Shown here piece by piece: positions 7,906-16,354 of a stretch of DNA of 33,566 bases. The DNA is from MedAcidi-G1 sp002713545 (lineage in GTDB: Bacteria; Actinomycetota; Acidimicrobiia; Acidimicrobiales; MedAcidi-G1). Both the position numbers and the translations under genes were made by a program. The stretch covers positions 1 to 33,566 of the forward strand of contig CAXGYF010000018.1 in NCBI GenBank assembly GCA_964013895.1. The letters are read 5' to 3'. The first letter of the stretch is position 1. Each line of letters begins with the position of its first letter. Below the pieces are notes generated by a model. That model had not been told where the DNA came from. It saw nothing but the letters and a program-made list of their open reading frames with translations, and searched no databases.

Positions 7906-10350
7906 GTGGTAAAGGTTCCTATGGGTGAAGAAAAATCTGAAAATGTTACTGCTTCCAGCGGTTCTAATAATAAAAGATCTATGAGCGACCCTAAAGGGTC
8001 GAAAGTCGAGTCGAACGCAACAAAAAATTTCTTTAAAACAGCGTTTGCGGGTCGAGGGAACGAAATGCTCGGTCTTGGCCTTGTGCTTGGCGGACTTTTG
8101 GCGGGTCTTTCTATTTACCTCGAGCAGGCAGGACCGGTTGGCGACGTGGTTGACGGCGCTGCAGGATGGACCATCGGAATAATAAAGCTTATTCTCCCCG
8201 TTTTGATGGTGGTCACAGGTTTAGCGATGTTTAGGGAACGCTCCGAATTCGGAGAAATAACAAAACGACTACCCGTCGGGTTATTTTTAGGTCTCGTAGG
8301 CGTATCCGGCTTGCTGCATCTAAGTCGAGGTCGTCCTGGTATAAGTGATGGGGTCGATGAACTTGGAGATGCGGGAGGCATATTAGGTCTTTCTGCTGGC
8401 GGGGGGTTAAAAGCTGCCATAGGAACATGGGGTTCTGTTTTAGTTCTTATCGCATTTGTTTTGGTATCAATAGTTGTTGCGACAAGAGTTTCTGCACGTG
8501 ATGCGATAAGAATCACTGTAAAAAGTGCCGTTACAGCTGGTAAACAGTTATTCAAAGGGATTGTTTTACTCTCAACTGCACTGGGTCGTTCTCTTAGTAA
8601 TTGGATTAGAAGTTTATTAACGCCACCGGGATCTGCAGATCAGCGAGAAATCCCGCATCAAGTTAGAGAAGAAAGTACTTTTCAAGAAAATCAGCCAGCA
8701 GAAACTGAGGCCGAAGCCGTCGCTGAGCTGCCAAAAGAACTTAAGCCCAAGAAGAAAAAGGCAAAACCAAAAGTAAAAAATGCCGGAAGTGAACAGCTGA
8801 CGATTCAGTTGGGTAAAGCGATTGAAGGCTCTTCTTGGGCGTTGCCGTCTTTAGAGATTCTTTCTACAAGCGATAAACATGACGTAGACGCTAAAGCTGC
8901 AGAAGAACGGGGAAAGAGACTTCAAGAAGCTTTGGAGGCACATGGTGTTGAAACTCGGTTAGTCGATATGACTATTGGACCAACAGTCACGCGGTATGCC
9001 CTGCAACTGGGCGATGGTGTAAAAGTTTCTCGTATTACAAGCCTTAACAAGGATATTGCCTACGCATTGGCGGCTGCGGATGTCCGTATTTTGGCTCCGA
9101 TACCGGGTCAACAGGCAATTGGTATTGAGGTTCCGAACGAAGACAGAGATGTGGTTGCGTTAGGGGATATCTTGACTTCTAAGGAATCCAAGAAAGCCAC
9201 TCACCCTCTCGAATTGGCAGTTGGTAGAGATATAAAAGGTCAAACGGTGATGCTTAACCTTGCAACTACCCCACATCTTCTTATAGCTGGAGCGACCGGA
9301 GCTGGAAAGTCTTCTTGTATTAACGCAATGGTTACTTCCGTTTTGATGCGCACCACTCCTGATCAAGTTCGACTCATACTCATAGACCCAAAACGTGTTG
9401 AAATGGGGCAGTACGAGGGCGTGCCACATCTTTTAACGGCACCGGTCACAGATCCGAAAAAAGCCGCAAATGCGCTTCATTGGGCTGTGCGTGAGATGGA
9501 GAGAAGATATGACATTTTGTCTAATTGCGGGTTTAGAGACATAGCAGGATACAACTCGGCATATGACCGAGATGAATTGCCGGAAATGAATTTCGGTGAA
9601 GAGGATTCACGCGAGTATGAAAGACTGCCTTTCATAATGGTTGTAGTAGATGAGTTGTCAGACCTTATGATGGTTGCCGCTCGCGATGTAGAAGACTCGA
9701 TCTGCAGATTGGCCCAGATGGCCAGAGCAGTGGGAATACATTTGGTAGTGGCAACCCAGCGCCCTTCAGTAAATGTGATAACAGGTGTGATTAAAGCTAA
9801 TATCCCAGCGCGACTAGCTTTTGCAGTCTCTAGTCTTGCTGACAGTCGAGTTATTTTGGACCAGCAAGGAGCAGAAAGGCTTGTAGGAAAAGGGGACATG
9901 CTCCTCTTGGGTCCAAGCTCAAGCACGCCCCAGCGCATTCAAGGAGCATGGGTTGAAGAGAATGAAGTTCGTGAAGTGGTAGCAACATGGCAGGCTCAAC
10001 ACAATAACAACGTAGAACAGAAAGTTGAGCATGACCTGTCTGATGTGGTAGGGCTTTCTGTAGCTAAGGAACCAGTTACTGATATAACTGAAGATTTTTC
10101 TCGTCCTGCATCTGCTGCTTCTGAGCAGGATGATGAGCTTTATGAAGAAGCCAGAAATTTAGTTATCGCTAGTCAGCTTGGTTCCACTTCAATGCTTCAG
10201 AGGAAACTGCGTGTTGGATTTGCTAGAGCCGGACGTTTGATGGACTTGTTAGAGGAGTCAGGGGTGGTGGGTCCCTCCTCAGGCTCAAAGGCGCGTGAAG
10301 TTCTTATCGCAGCGGAAGAGTTTGAAATCTCAAGCGAAGAAGACTTCTAA
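7906..10350 (+). CDS. ftsK: DNA translocase FtsK
   Basis: Septal membrane-anchored motor that pumps chromosomal DNA during division. The 814-residue product has about four N-terminal transmembrane helices (within residues 50-200), a short charged linker (about 240-300, Pro/Glu/Lys-rich) and the RecA-like motor. Walker A GATGAGKS is at 462-469, with LILIDPKRVEM and the Walker B-type VVVDELSDLMM. The C-terminal gamma domain (about 740-800, with GSTSMLQRKLRVGFARAGRLMD) reads KOPS sites. The linker is short compared with E. coli FtsK. The start could be GTG 7906 or ATG 7921; 7906 is chosen because of the -10-like hexamer upstream. Its place before pgsA/cinA/recA matches actinobacterial order. Confidence 0.95.
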   Translation: MVKVPMGEEKSENVTASSGSNNKRSMSDPKGSKVESNATKNFFKTAFAGRGNEMLGLGLVLGGLLAGLSIYLEQAGPVGDVVDGAAGWTIGIIKLILPVLMVVTGLAMFRERSEFGEITKRLPVGLFLGLVGVSGLLHLSRGRPGISDGVDELGDAGGILGLSAGGGLKAAIGTWGSVLVLIAFVLVSIVVATRVSARDAIRITVKSAVTAGKQLFKGIVLLSTALGRSLSNWIRSLLTPPGSADQREIPHQVREESTFQENQPAETEAEAVAELPKELKPKKKKAKPKVKNAGSEQLTIQLGKAIEGSSWALPSLEILSTSDKHDVDAKAAEERGKRLQEALEAHGVETRLVDMTIGPTVTRYALQLGDGVKVSRITSLNKDIAYALAAADVRILAPIPGQQAIGIEVPNEDRDVVALGDILTSKESKKATHPLELAVGRDIKGQTVMLNLATTPHLLIAGATGAGKSSCINAMVTSVLMRTTPDQVRLILIDPKRVEMGQYEGVPHLLTAPVTDPKKAANALHWAVREMERRYDILSNCGFRDIAGYNSAYDRDELPEMNFGEEDSREYERLPFIMVVVDELSDLMMVAARDVEDSICRLAQMARAVGIHLVVATQRPSVNVITGVIKANIPARLAFAVSSLADSRVILDQQGAERLVGKGDMLLLGPSSSTPQRIQGAWVEENEVREVVATWQAQHNNNVEQKVEHDLSDVVGLSVAKEPVTDITEDFSRPASAASEQDDELYEEARNLVIASQLGSTSMLQRKLRVGFARAGRLMDLLEESGVVGPSSGSKAREVLIAAEEFEISSEEDF

Positions 10351-10367
10351 GGTGCAATCAACTTAGG

Positions 10368-10373
10368 TACTCT
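10368..10373 (+). promoter_or_regulatory. -10 element for leaderless antiporter gene
   Basis: TACTCT ends exactly 6 nt before the GTG at 10380. There is no Shine-Dalgarno in the 29-nt gap after ftsK. Confidence 0.45.
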
Positions 10374-10379
10374 TTAGTT

Positions 10380-11345
10380 GTGTTCAAAGATTTTCTGATC
10401 CTAATATTTGGATTATGTGTATTAGTTTTTGCAGCGGATCAATTTTTGAATGGCACATCACGTTTAGCTGAAAGATTTAAGATTCCTAAAGCGCTCGTGG
10501 GTGCATTGTTGGTTGGCTTTGGAACAAGTGCACCAGAGTTGGCAGCATCACTCACAGCTGTATTCCAACAGGAAGCTGGTGGCATTGAACTGGCTGTAGG
10601 GAATGTAGTCGGATCTAACGTCGCAAATCTTGGACTGGTTCTTGCCTTGCCAATTCTGATCTGGGGTAATGTTATTCCACCTGACGGAACGAAAGAGCAA
10701 GCTGGGTATTCTTTCATAGGAGCACTGCTTTTTTCCGGAGCGGTATATTTGAAATTAAATTCAGCAGTAGCGGGTATTTTGCTTCTTTTTTTCTTTTGCT
10801 TAACTAATTATTTTATTTTTCTCTATTTCAAAAGAACTGAAATGACTCATCTCCAATATATGAGGAAAGATACTTGGCCAGTATCTCGTGAAATTATTGT
10901 GATGCTAATAGGTCTTTCACTTACAGTCCTGTCACCACGTTGGATTGTGAGTTCTGCAGTTTCGATCGGAAGCGAACTTGGATGGGAAGGAGGTTTCATT
11001 GGATTCTCTCTAGTCGCTATAGGCACTTCTTTGCCGGAACTTGTTACTTCTCTGGTGGGAGCACGAAGAGGGGAGTGGGGACTAATCATTGGGAATCTTT
11101 TCGGCTCAAATCTTTTTAATAGTTTGGGTGTTGGAAGCGCAATATTGTTAGCACACTCAGGCTTAGGTCGGTTTTCGAATCAGCCCTTTATGGATGGCTC
11201 AGTCTTATTAGGAATGTGTTTCTTATGTCTGGTTGCTTTTTGGAGCATGAGAAAACCTGTAAAAATTTCAAAATGGAATGCTTTACTACTTCTATTGCTG
11301 TATGCACTTTTGTTTTGGCAAATGGTAAGAACTCTTACTGGTTAA
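10380..11345 (+). CDS. Calcium/sodium antiporter family (CaCA, YrbG-like) membrane protein
   Basis: Cation/Ca2+ exchanger family protein of 321 residues with about ten hydrophobic helices. It shows the two inverted alpha repeats of the superfamily: GFGTSAPELAASLTA (about 47-61) with GNVVGSNVANLGL, and GTSLPELVTSLVGARRG (about 214-230) with GNLFGSNLFNSLGVG. The acidic residues in the two PEL motifs are those that bind the cation. E. coli YrbG is the nearest well-known relative; K+-dependent exchange or other cations are possible. The start is GTG at 10380, with TACTCT 6 nt upstream suggesting a leaderless transcript. It sits alone between ftsK and rimO. Confidence 0.88.
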   Translation: MFKDFLILIFGLCVLVFAADQFLNGTSRLAERFKIPKALVGALLVGFGTSAPELAASLTAVFQQEAGGIELAVGNVVGSNVANLGLVLALPILIWGNVIPPDGTKEQAGYSFIGALLFSGAVYLKLNSAVAGILLLFFFCLTNYFIFLYFKRTEMTHLQYMRKDTWPVSREIIVMLIGLSLTVLSPRWIVSSAVSIGSELGWEGGFIGFSLVAIGTSLPELVTSLVGARRGEWGLIIGNLFGSNLFNSLGVGSAILLAHSGLGRFSNQPFMDGSVLLGMCFLCLVAFWSMRKPVKISKWNALLLLLLYALLFWQMVRTLTG

Positions 11346-11369
11346 TCAATTCTTAGTTGTCTTTGCGCC

Positions 11370-11375
11370 TAACCT
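11370..11375 (+). promoter_or_regulatory. -10 element for leaderless rimO
   Basis: TAACCT preceded by C ends exactly 6 nt before the rimO ATG. There is no Shine-Dalgarno. Confidence 0.55.
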
Positions 11376-11381
11376 TAAGTC

Positions 11382-12626
11382 ATGGAAAGCAGTTCAAAAT
11401 TTCACTTGGTCACCCTCGGGTGCCCAAAAAATGAAGTTGACTCAGAGAAATTAGCAGGAACTTTACTTTCTGATGGGATGGAAGCGACGGAAGACTTGAA
11501 TGAAGCAGACTTAATAGTTGTAAATACTTGTGCTTTTATTGAAGAAGCAAGAGAGGAGTCCATCGAGACAATCTTAAATCTAGATGAACTCCGGAATGAA
11601 GAGAGCAAAATTGTCGTAACTGGTTGTTTGGCTGAAAGATACGGGAGTGAAATAAAAGATTACCTCCCTGAAGTTGATCGTGTAGCCGGATTTGGTGTTC
11701 ACGTTTCTTTAACCAAAAAATCGGCTATTCCTGAATTTGACTTATTGAACTTACCTCGTCCTGAATCCAGTAAACCTTGGGCATATCTTAAGGTTGCAGA
11801 AGGCTGTGATAGGGCCTGTGGTTTTTGTGCAATACCATCTTTTAGAGGACCGCAGCGAAGTCGTGATATGAATTCCATGCTCGAAGAGGTCGATTCTCTA
11901 GATGTTAAAGAAGTCGTTCTTGTCGCTCAAGACCTAGCAGCATATGGAAGAGATCAGGGGGTTGGGGAAAAGTCTATTATTCCTTTAATCGAAGAAATAA
12001 GGAAAAGAGTTGATTGGGTAAGACTTCTTTATATTTACCCATCAGAATTAAACCAACGATTAATAGATGCAATGTGCTCATTGACAGTTCCCTATTTTGA
12101 TCTTTCTTTGCAGCATGTTTCACCTTCGCTCTTGAGAAAGATGAAACGCTGGGGTGATGCCGAACGGTTTAGAGATTTAATCTATAAAATTCGAAAAAGT
12201 TACCCGGACGCTGCATTTCGTTCGAACTTTATAGTCGGCTACCCAGGTGAGACTGAGGAAGACCATGATGAGTTGATTGACTTCATAAAAGAAATGCAAC
12301 TGGACTGGTGCGGATTTTTTTCCTTCAGTGATGAAGAAGGGACTTACGCTTCAGGTCTTGAAAATAAAATCGACAAATCTCTTATTATTGAGAGATTGAA
12401 AGAACTTAGTTATTTACAGGATGAGATTACATCTTCAAAGAGAAATGCTTTAATAGGTGAAAAAATTTCCGTGCTAGTGGATTCACACGGAGTTGGTAGA
12501 ACATACAGAGAGGCTCCAGATATAGATGGTATTGTTTCCGTGCCTGACTCGTGCAGGGTTGGAGAATTCACAGATCTGATTGTAAAAGGGTCACTGGGTC
12601 CAGACTTGGAGGCTGATTTAACTTGA
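11382..12626 (+). CDS. rimO: Ribosomal protein S12 methylthiotransferase
   Basis: Radical SAM enzyme that adds a methylthio group to the conserved aspartate of ribosomal protein S12. The N-terminal UPF0004 domain ligates an auxiliary cluster through Cys14 (LGCPKNEVDSE), Cys50 and Cys82. The radical SAM motif is Cys142-x3-Cys146-x2-Cys149 (GCDRACGFC). A TRAM-like domain follows at the C-terminus (about 350-410). VTLGCPKN and SFRGPQRSR distinguish it from MiaB, which is also in this window. Length (414 aa) is normal. The stop codon overlaps the pgsA ATG by one base, implying coupling. Confidence 0.94.
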   Translation: MESSSKFHLVTLGCPKNEVDSEKLAGTLLSDGMEATEDLNEADLIVVNTCAFIEEAREESIETILNLDELRNEESKIVVTGCLAERYGSEIKDYLPEVDRVAGFGVHVSLTKKSAIPEFDLLNLPRPESSKPWAYLKVAEGCDRACGFCAIPSFRGPQRSRDMNSMLEEVDSLDVKEVVLVAQDLAAYGRDQGVGEKSIIPLIEEIRKRVDWVRLLYIYPSELNQRLIDAMCSLTVPYFDLSLQHVSPSLLRKMKRWGDAERFRDLIYKIRKSYPDAAFRSNFIVGYPGETEEDHDELIDFIKEMQLDWCGFFSFSDEEGTYASGLENKIDKSLIIERLKELSYLQDEITSSKRNALIGEKISVLVDSHGVGRTYREAPDIDGIVSVPDSCRVGEFTDLIVKGSLGPDLEADLT

Positions 12627-13210
12627 TGAACAAAGATGAAAGTTGCAGGCATCCATTAGCTACTGTCGTAAGTCCAGCGAACTTAGTTTCTCTTTCACGT
12701 TTACTACTTTCCCCCTTATTATTCTGGACGGTTTTGGAAGCAGACGGAAATAGTGGGACTTCTTGGTTAGCGGTATTTTTAGGCTTTGTTTTAGCTGTCT
12801 CAGATATTTTAGATGGTCACTTGGCTCGAATCCGTGGAACGGTAAGTAAATGGGGCGCTTTTATCGACCCTTTGGCAGACAAAGTGGTGGTTATCGGAAC
12901 TGCTCTGTGTCTAGTGGAAGTAGAAAGATTTCATTTGTTGCCTGTTGTGCTTCTTACTCTTAGAGAGATTTTCATCACCTTGTACAGACTGCTTGTGGCA
13001 CGCAAAGGTTTATCGATTCCAGCAAGAAAGTCCGCCAAATGGAAGACAACTATCCAAGGTATTGCTTTGATGATTGCCGTTATGCCCTGGTTGGAGAATT
13101 CTCAATGGTTTGTTGACTTTGGATTATGGGTGGCTGTTGCTTTTACTGTTGTCACAGGGATTCAATACCTTATGGATGGAATTCTTGCTACAAGCACTAC
13201 GGGTGAATAG
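12626..13210 (+). CDS. pgsA: CDP-diacylglycerol-glycerol-3-phosphate 3-phosphatidyltransferase
   Basis: Membrane CDP-alcohol phosphotransferase that makes phosphatidylglycerol phosphate. The family motif DG-x2-AR-x8-G-x3-D-x3-D is intact as DGHLARIRGTVSKWG followed by AFIDPLAD. The product is about 194 residues with several hydrophobic helices, normal for PgsA. Two starts are possible: TTG 12623 or ATG 12626. GGAGG at 12608-12612 lies 10 or 13 nt upstream respectively, so TTG is a real alternative. It is coupled to rimO and followed 9 nt later by cinA, matching the actinobacterial ftsK-pgsA-cinA neighbourhood. Other CDP-alcohol transferases cannot be fully excluded. Confidence 0.88.
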   Translation: MNKDESCRHPLATVVSPANLVSLSRLLLSPLLFWTVLEADGNSGTSWLAVFLGFVLAVSDILDGHLARIRGTVSKWGAFIDPLADKVVVIGTALCLVEVERFHLLPVVLLTLREIFITLYRLLVARKGLSIPARKSAKWKTTIQGIALMIAVMPWLENSQWFVDFGLWVAVAFTVVTGIQYLMDGILATSTTGE

Positions 13211-13213
13211 AGT
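13208..13213 (+). promoter_or_regulatory. -10-like element before cinA
   Basis: TAGAGT overlaps the pgsA stop codon and ends exactly 6 nt before the cinA GTG. This matches the leaderless spacing but could be chance, since the TAG is constrained by the stop codon. Confidence 0.3.
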
Positions 13214-13219
13214 TCTGTA

Positions 13220-14458
13220 GTGCGCTGTGAAATAGTTGCGGTCGGAACCGAGATTTTATTAGGTCAGATAGTTGATACTAACTCTGCTTGGATAGCAGAA
13301 CGTTTAGCAGATGCAGGTATTGACTGCCATTTTCAGACTGTCGTAGGAGACAACCCTGAAAGAATGTTGGAGGTTTTAGCGGCAGGCGTTAAAAGGTCTG
13401 AGGCTCTGATAGTTACAGGTGGGCTTGGTCCCACACAAGATGACCTAACGCGTGAGGTTGTAGCCGAATTAATGGGCGTGGAGCTTGTACGTGATACAGA
13501 AATAGTTGAACGGATAAAAGGACGTTTTTCCAGTCGCGGAAAATTGATGCCCGAGAATAATCTTAAGCAGGCTGATATTCCTATAGGCGCAAAAGCAATT
13601 GCAGAGATGCCTGGTACGGCTGCCGGTTTGATTTGTCCCATGCCTGGAGGAAAAGTAATTTATCTAGTTCCGGGCGTTCCAGCAGAGATGAAACAAATGC
13701 TTGAAGGAACAGTTCTTGAAGATTTGATTTCGCGGTCCGGTGAGAGGTCTGTAATAAGTTCCAGAGTGCTTAAAACTTGGGGTCATTCTGAATCAGGACT
13801 TGCCGAAGATCTAGCGAAGGAGATCGAACGCCTCGACCATAATGGTGAATTGACACTTGCCTTTCAAGCAAGTGGAATTGAAGGTGTCAAGGTTCGAATG
13901 ACTGCTAAAGCGACTGATAAAGAACAATCAGATTTACTTTTGGATCATGAAGAAAATGTTCTGAGAGAATTAATCGGAGAGTATATTTTTGCTGTAGATG
14001 AGCAAACCATGGAGTCGGTAGTTTTAGACCAGTTAAAAGCTCAATCACTTACTTTTGCGACTGCTGAATCTATCACTGGTGGAATGATAGGGAGCAGATT
14101 GACGGAGGTGCCTGGGTCGAGTGACTCTTATCTTGGTTCGGTTGTAGCGTATGAAGCAGACATAAAAAGGTCCTTACTTAATGTCCCTAGCGATATTTCA
14201 GTAGTTAGCAAGGAAGCAGTTGAGGCTATGGCTCTGGGGGTTTGTGAACTTCTGAGCGCCGATGTTTCAGTTGCTGTGAGCGGAGCGGCCGGCCCGTATC
14301 CTCATGAAGGGCAGGAACCAGGAACAGTCTGGATGGCTACCAACGTGAGAGGCAATGTTGAGTCGTTTAAAGTTGTCTTTCCCTTCGATAGAACGCAGAT
14401 ACGTCAATTCACGGTCATAACAGTTTTAAATGCACTTCGCAAACGGATTGAATCCTGA
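13220..14458 (+). CDS. cinA: CinA-family protein (nicotinamide nucleotide amidase / ADP-ribose pyrophosphatase type)
   Basis: Two-domain CinA of 412 residues. The N-terminal MoaB/MogA-like domain (1-170) has AVGTEILLGQIVDTNS and GGLGPTQDDLTRE. The C-terminal PncC-type domain (about 255-410) has TAESITGGMIGSRLTEVPG and a GAAGP motif where many homologues have GIAGP. The PncC domain deamidates nicotinamide mononucleotide in pyridine-nucleotide recycling; the N-terminal domain has pyrophosphatase activity in studied members. The gene starts at GTG 13220, 9 nt after pgsA, with no Shine-Dalgarno. The position upstream of recA is a common bacterial arrangement, here interrupted by the minus-strand msrB. 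Confidence 0.92.
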   Translation: MRCEIVAVGTEILLGQIVDTNSAWIAERLADAGIDCHFQTVVGDNPERMLEVLAAGVKRSEALIVTGGLGPTQDDLTREVVAELMGVELVRDTEIVERIKGRFSSRGKLMPENNLKQADIPIGAKAIAEMPGTAAGLICPMPGGKVIYLVPGVPAEMKQMLEGTVLEDLISRSGERSVISSRVLKTWGHSESGLAEDLAKEIERLDHNGELTLAFQASGIEGVKVRMTAKATDKEQSDLLLDHEENVLRELIGEYIFAVDEQTMESVVLDQLKAQSLTFATAESITGGMIGSRLTEVPGSSDSYLGSVVAYEADIKRSLLNVPSDISVVSKEAVEAMALGVCELLSADVSVAVSGAAGPYPHEGQEPGTVWMATNVRGNVESFKVVFPFDRTQIRQFTVITVLNALRKRIES

Positions 14459-14499
14459 GATTTACTTCTTTGAAATTTGCTTGATTTGAAATTTTCGAA

Positions 14500-14910
14500 T
14501 TATTCAGGCATCAATTGTAAACAGGCTGAGTTTATGCAGAATCTTTGCCCGGTAGGTTGCGGACCATCAGGAAAAACATGTCCGAGGTGTGCACCGCAAG
14601 AAGCGCACGTTACTTCTATTCGTTGCATGCCGTAGCTGTTATCTATTTTAGTATCCACGGATTTTTCATCAATTGGATTCCAAAAGCTAGGCCAACCACT
14701 TCCTGAATCGTATTTTTCCGCACTGTGAAAAAGATCAACTTCGCAGACGATGCACTTGTATGTCCCTTGAGTTTTTTCATCGGTATAAATACCTGTAAAA
14801 GCTGGTTCAGTGCCAGATTCTTGGGTGCAGTGAAATGCCATATCAGACAGGCGTTCTTTTAGAAGTGCCTTATTGCTGGAGTTTTTGTCGACTGAAGGTT
14901 TTGAGCTCAT
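14500..14910 (-). CDS. msrB: Peptide-methionine (R)-S-oxide reductase
   Basis: Repairs methionine-R-sulfoxide in proteins. The 136-residue product has the two zinc-binding CxxC pairs (CIVC and CASC), the FDSG-type substrate motif as YDSGSGWPSFWNPI, HLGHVFPDGPQPTG and the catalytic Cys in RFCINSACL. An extra cysteine (NSACL, where NSASL is usual) could serve as a resolving cysteine. It has about 20 extra N-terminal residues before the MsrB core. It is one of three minus-strand genes, convergent with cinA. On the minus strand TAACTT ends 6 nt before its ATG, again consistent with a leaderless mRNA. Confidence 0.95.
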   Translation of the reverse strand: MSSKPSVDKNSSNKALLKERLSDMAFHCTQESGTEPAFTGIYTDEKTQGTYKCIVCEVDLFHSAEKYDSGSGWPSFWNPIDEKSVDTKIDNSYGMQRIEVTCASCGAHLGHVFPDGPQPTGQRFCINSACLQLMPE

Positions 14911-14916
14911 AAGGAA

Positions 14917-14922
14917 AAGTTA
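14917..14922 (-). promoter_or_regulatory. -10 element for leaderless msrB
   Basis: Read on the minus strand, TAACTT preceded by C ends exactly 6 nt before the msrB ATG at 14910. No Shine-Dalgarno is visible. Confidence 0.45.
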
Positions 14923-14963
14923 GCAGGAGAACGGGGTTCTTGATAAAAAATTTAGGTAAATAC

Positions 14964-14993
14964 TTGCAACGAACACATGTTCGCAATTACGCT
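14964..14993 (+). promoter_or_regulatory. recA promoter
   Basis: TTGCAA (14964-14969) and TACGCT (14988-14993) are 18 bp apart, with the LexA box filling the spacer. LexA bound there would block RNA polymerase directly. The start would be near 15000, giving a leader of about 130 nt. Confidence 0.5.
14970..14983 (+). promoter_or_regulatory. LexA box (SOS operator) of recA
   Basis: CGAACACATGTTCG matches the Gram-positive/actinobacterial SOS operator CGAAC-N4-GTTCG in both half-sites. It lies 151 nt upstream of the chosen recA start, between the likely -35 and -10. Confidence 0.92.
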
Positions 14994-15133
14994 TATGTTA
15001 TTAGCAGTGATCCATAACCGTTTTAAGCACTGTCACACCGGTTTCTTATTGTTAATTAAACACATTAGGGCTCTCGTAAAGTATGGGAGTCTTATTAAAA
15101 GAAGAAATTTATAGAAATGAATGGAGAAATAGA

Positions 15134-16279
15134 ATGAGTAAGGCGGCTAAGGGAACAAAGACTCAAGAGGCTCAGGAAAATTTTGATGCAAGAGCAGCTA
15201 ATAACTCCGACAGGGTAAAAGCGCTTGATACCACTTTAGGACAAATTGAAAAACAATTTGGTCAGGGAGCGGTTATGAAAATGGGGGACAAGGGCTCCAT
15301 GTCGATGGAAAGTGTCCCAACAGGAGCTTTAGCTCTTGACCTGGCTCTTGGTATAGGTGGAATGCCCAGAGGTCGAATAGCGGAAATATTTGGTCCGGAA
15401 GGTTCTGGAAAGACTACGTTAGCTACTCATGTTGTGGCAGAGGCACAAAGAAATGGTGGGATCTGTGCATATATCGATGCAGAGCATGCGATGGATCCGG
15501 TTTATGCAAAAGCCATTGGTGTTGATGTGGATGAGCTATTAATTTCACAACCTGATACAGGTGAACAAGCGCTCGAAATTGCGGACATGCTTATACGCTC
15601 AGGCGCTCTTGATGTAGTCGTAATTGATTCTGTAGCAGCGCTAACACCCAGAGCTGAAATAGAGGGTGACATGGGTGATACACACGTAGGTTTGCAAGCG
15701 CGTTTGATGTCACAAGCGCTTAGAAAATTGACTTCAAATTTGAACAAATCAAAGACAATTTGTATTTTCATTAATCAGTTACGAGAAAAAATTGGTGTAA
15801 TGTTTGGTTCTCCGGAAACAACTCCCGGCGGCAGAGCATTGAAATTTTATTCATCAGTTCGACTTGACATAAGACGGATTGAAGCGATTAAGGATGGCAC
15901 CGAAATTGTGGGTAATCGAACCCGAGTGAAGGTGGTTAAGAATAAATGTGCGCCGCCTTTCCGTCAAGCAGAATTTGACATTATGTATGGCGCAGGGATA
16001 AGCCGAGAAGGTTCAGTTATTGATCTTGGCTCTGATCTCGACATAGTTAAAAAATCAGGTGCTTGGTACACCTATGAAGGTGAACAGTTGGGGCAAGGAA
16101 GAGAAAATGCAAAGCGTTTCCTTACAGAAAACCCCGAGGTGATGATGGAAATTACGGACAGGGTTTGGCGTGAGGCTATGCCAGATACTGAAGAATCGGT
16201 GGAAGCCGTTAAAGAAGAAGCAGAGTTAGTAGATGAATTTACAGAAACTGATGATCTTCCAATCGAGTTAGAGGAATAA
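15134..16279 (+). CDS. recA: Recombinase RecA
   Basis: Strand-exchange ATPase and co-protease for LexA self-cleavage. From the ATG at 15134 the product has 381 residues, with Walker A GPEGSGKT at 88-95, Walker B VVVIDSVAALTPRAEIEGD, the loop 2 region and an acidic C-terminal tail. An in-frame ATG at 15083 would add 17 residues unlike RecA; 15134 has GGAG at 15123-15126, 7 nt upstream, and gives the expected MSKAAKG-type N-terminus. A LexA box sits in its promoter, so it is SOS-induced. The usual actinobacterial recX is not found between recA and miaB, which is only 75 nt downstream. Confidence 0.97.
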   Translation: MSKAAKGTKTQEAQENFDARAANNSDRVKALDTTLGQIEKQFGQGAVMKMGDKGSMSMESVPTGALALDLALGIGGMPRGRIAEIFGPEGSGKTTLATHVVAEAQRNGGICAYIDAEHAMDPVYAKAIGVDVDELLISQPDTGEQALEIADMLIRSGALDVVVIDSVAALTPRAEIEGDMGDTHVGLQARLMSQALRKLTSNLNKSKTICIFINQLREKIGVMFGSPETTPGGRALKFYSSVRLDIRRIEAIKDGTEIVGNRTRVKVVKNKCAPPFRQAEFDIMYGAGISREGSVIDLGSDLDIVKKSGAWYTYEGEQLGQGRENAKRFLTENPEVMMEITDRVWREAMPDTEESVEAVKEEAELVDEFTETDDLPIELEE

Positions 16280-16342
16280 ACGGTTTTTATCAGTAAACAA
16301 AACTAAAAATCGGTGACTTTAGTAAGTCTCACTAACTTGACC

Positions 16343-16348
16343 TAGCCT
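16343..16348 (+). promoter_or_regulatory. -10 element for leaderless miaB
   Basis: TAGCCT preceded by C ends exactly 6 nt before the miaB ATG. No Shine-Dalgarno is present. It gives the miaB-miaA-dapF-hflX-dapC run its own promoter apart from recA. Confidence 0.5.
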
Positions 16349-16354
16349 GAATGT

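Noticed and set aside
14469..14494. Two copies of TTTGAAATTT with a 16-bp period between cinA and msrB
   Set aside because: AT-rich and short; can form a weak hairpin but lacks terminator features, so chance is likely.
15083..15133. Longer recA start at ATG 15083
   Set aside because: The extra 17 residues are unlike RecA, and ATG 15134 has a well-spaced GGAG.
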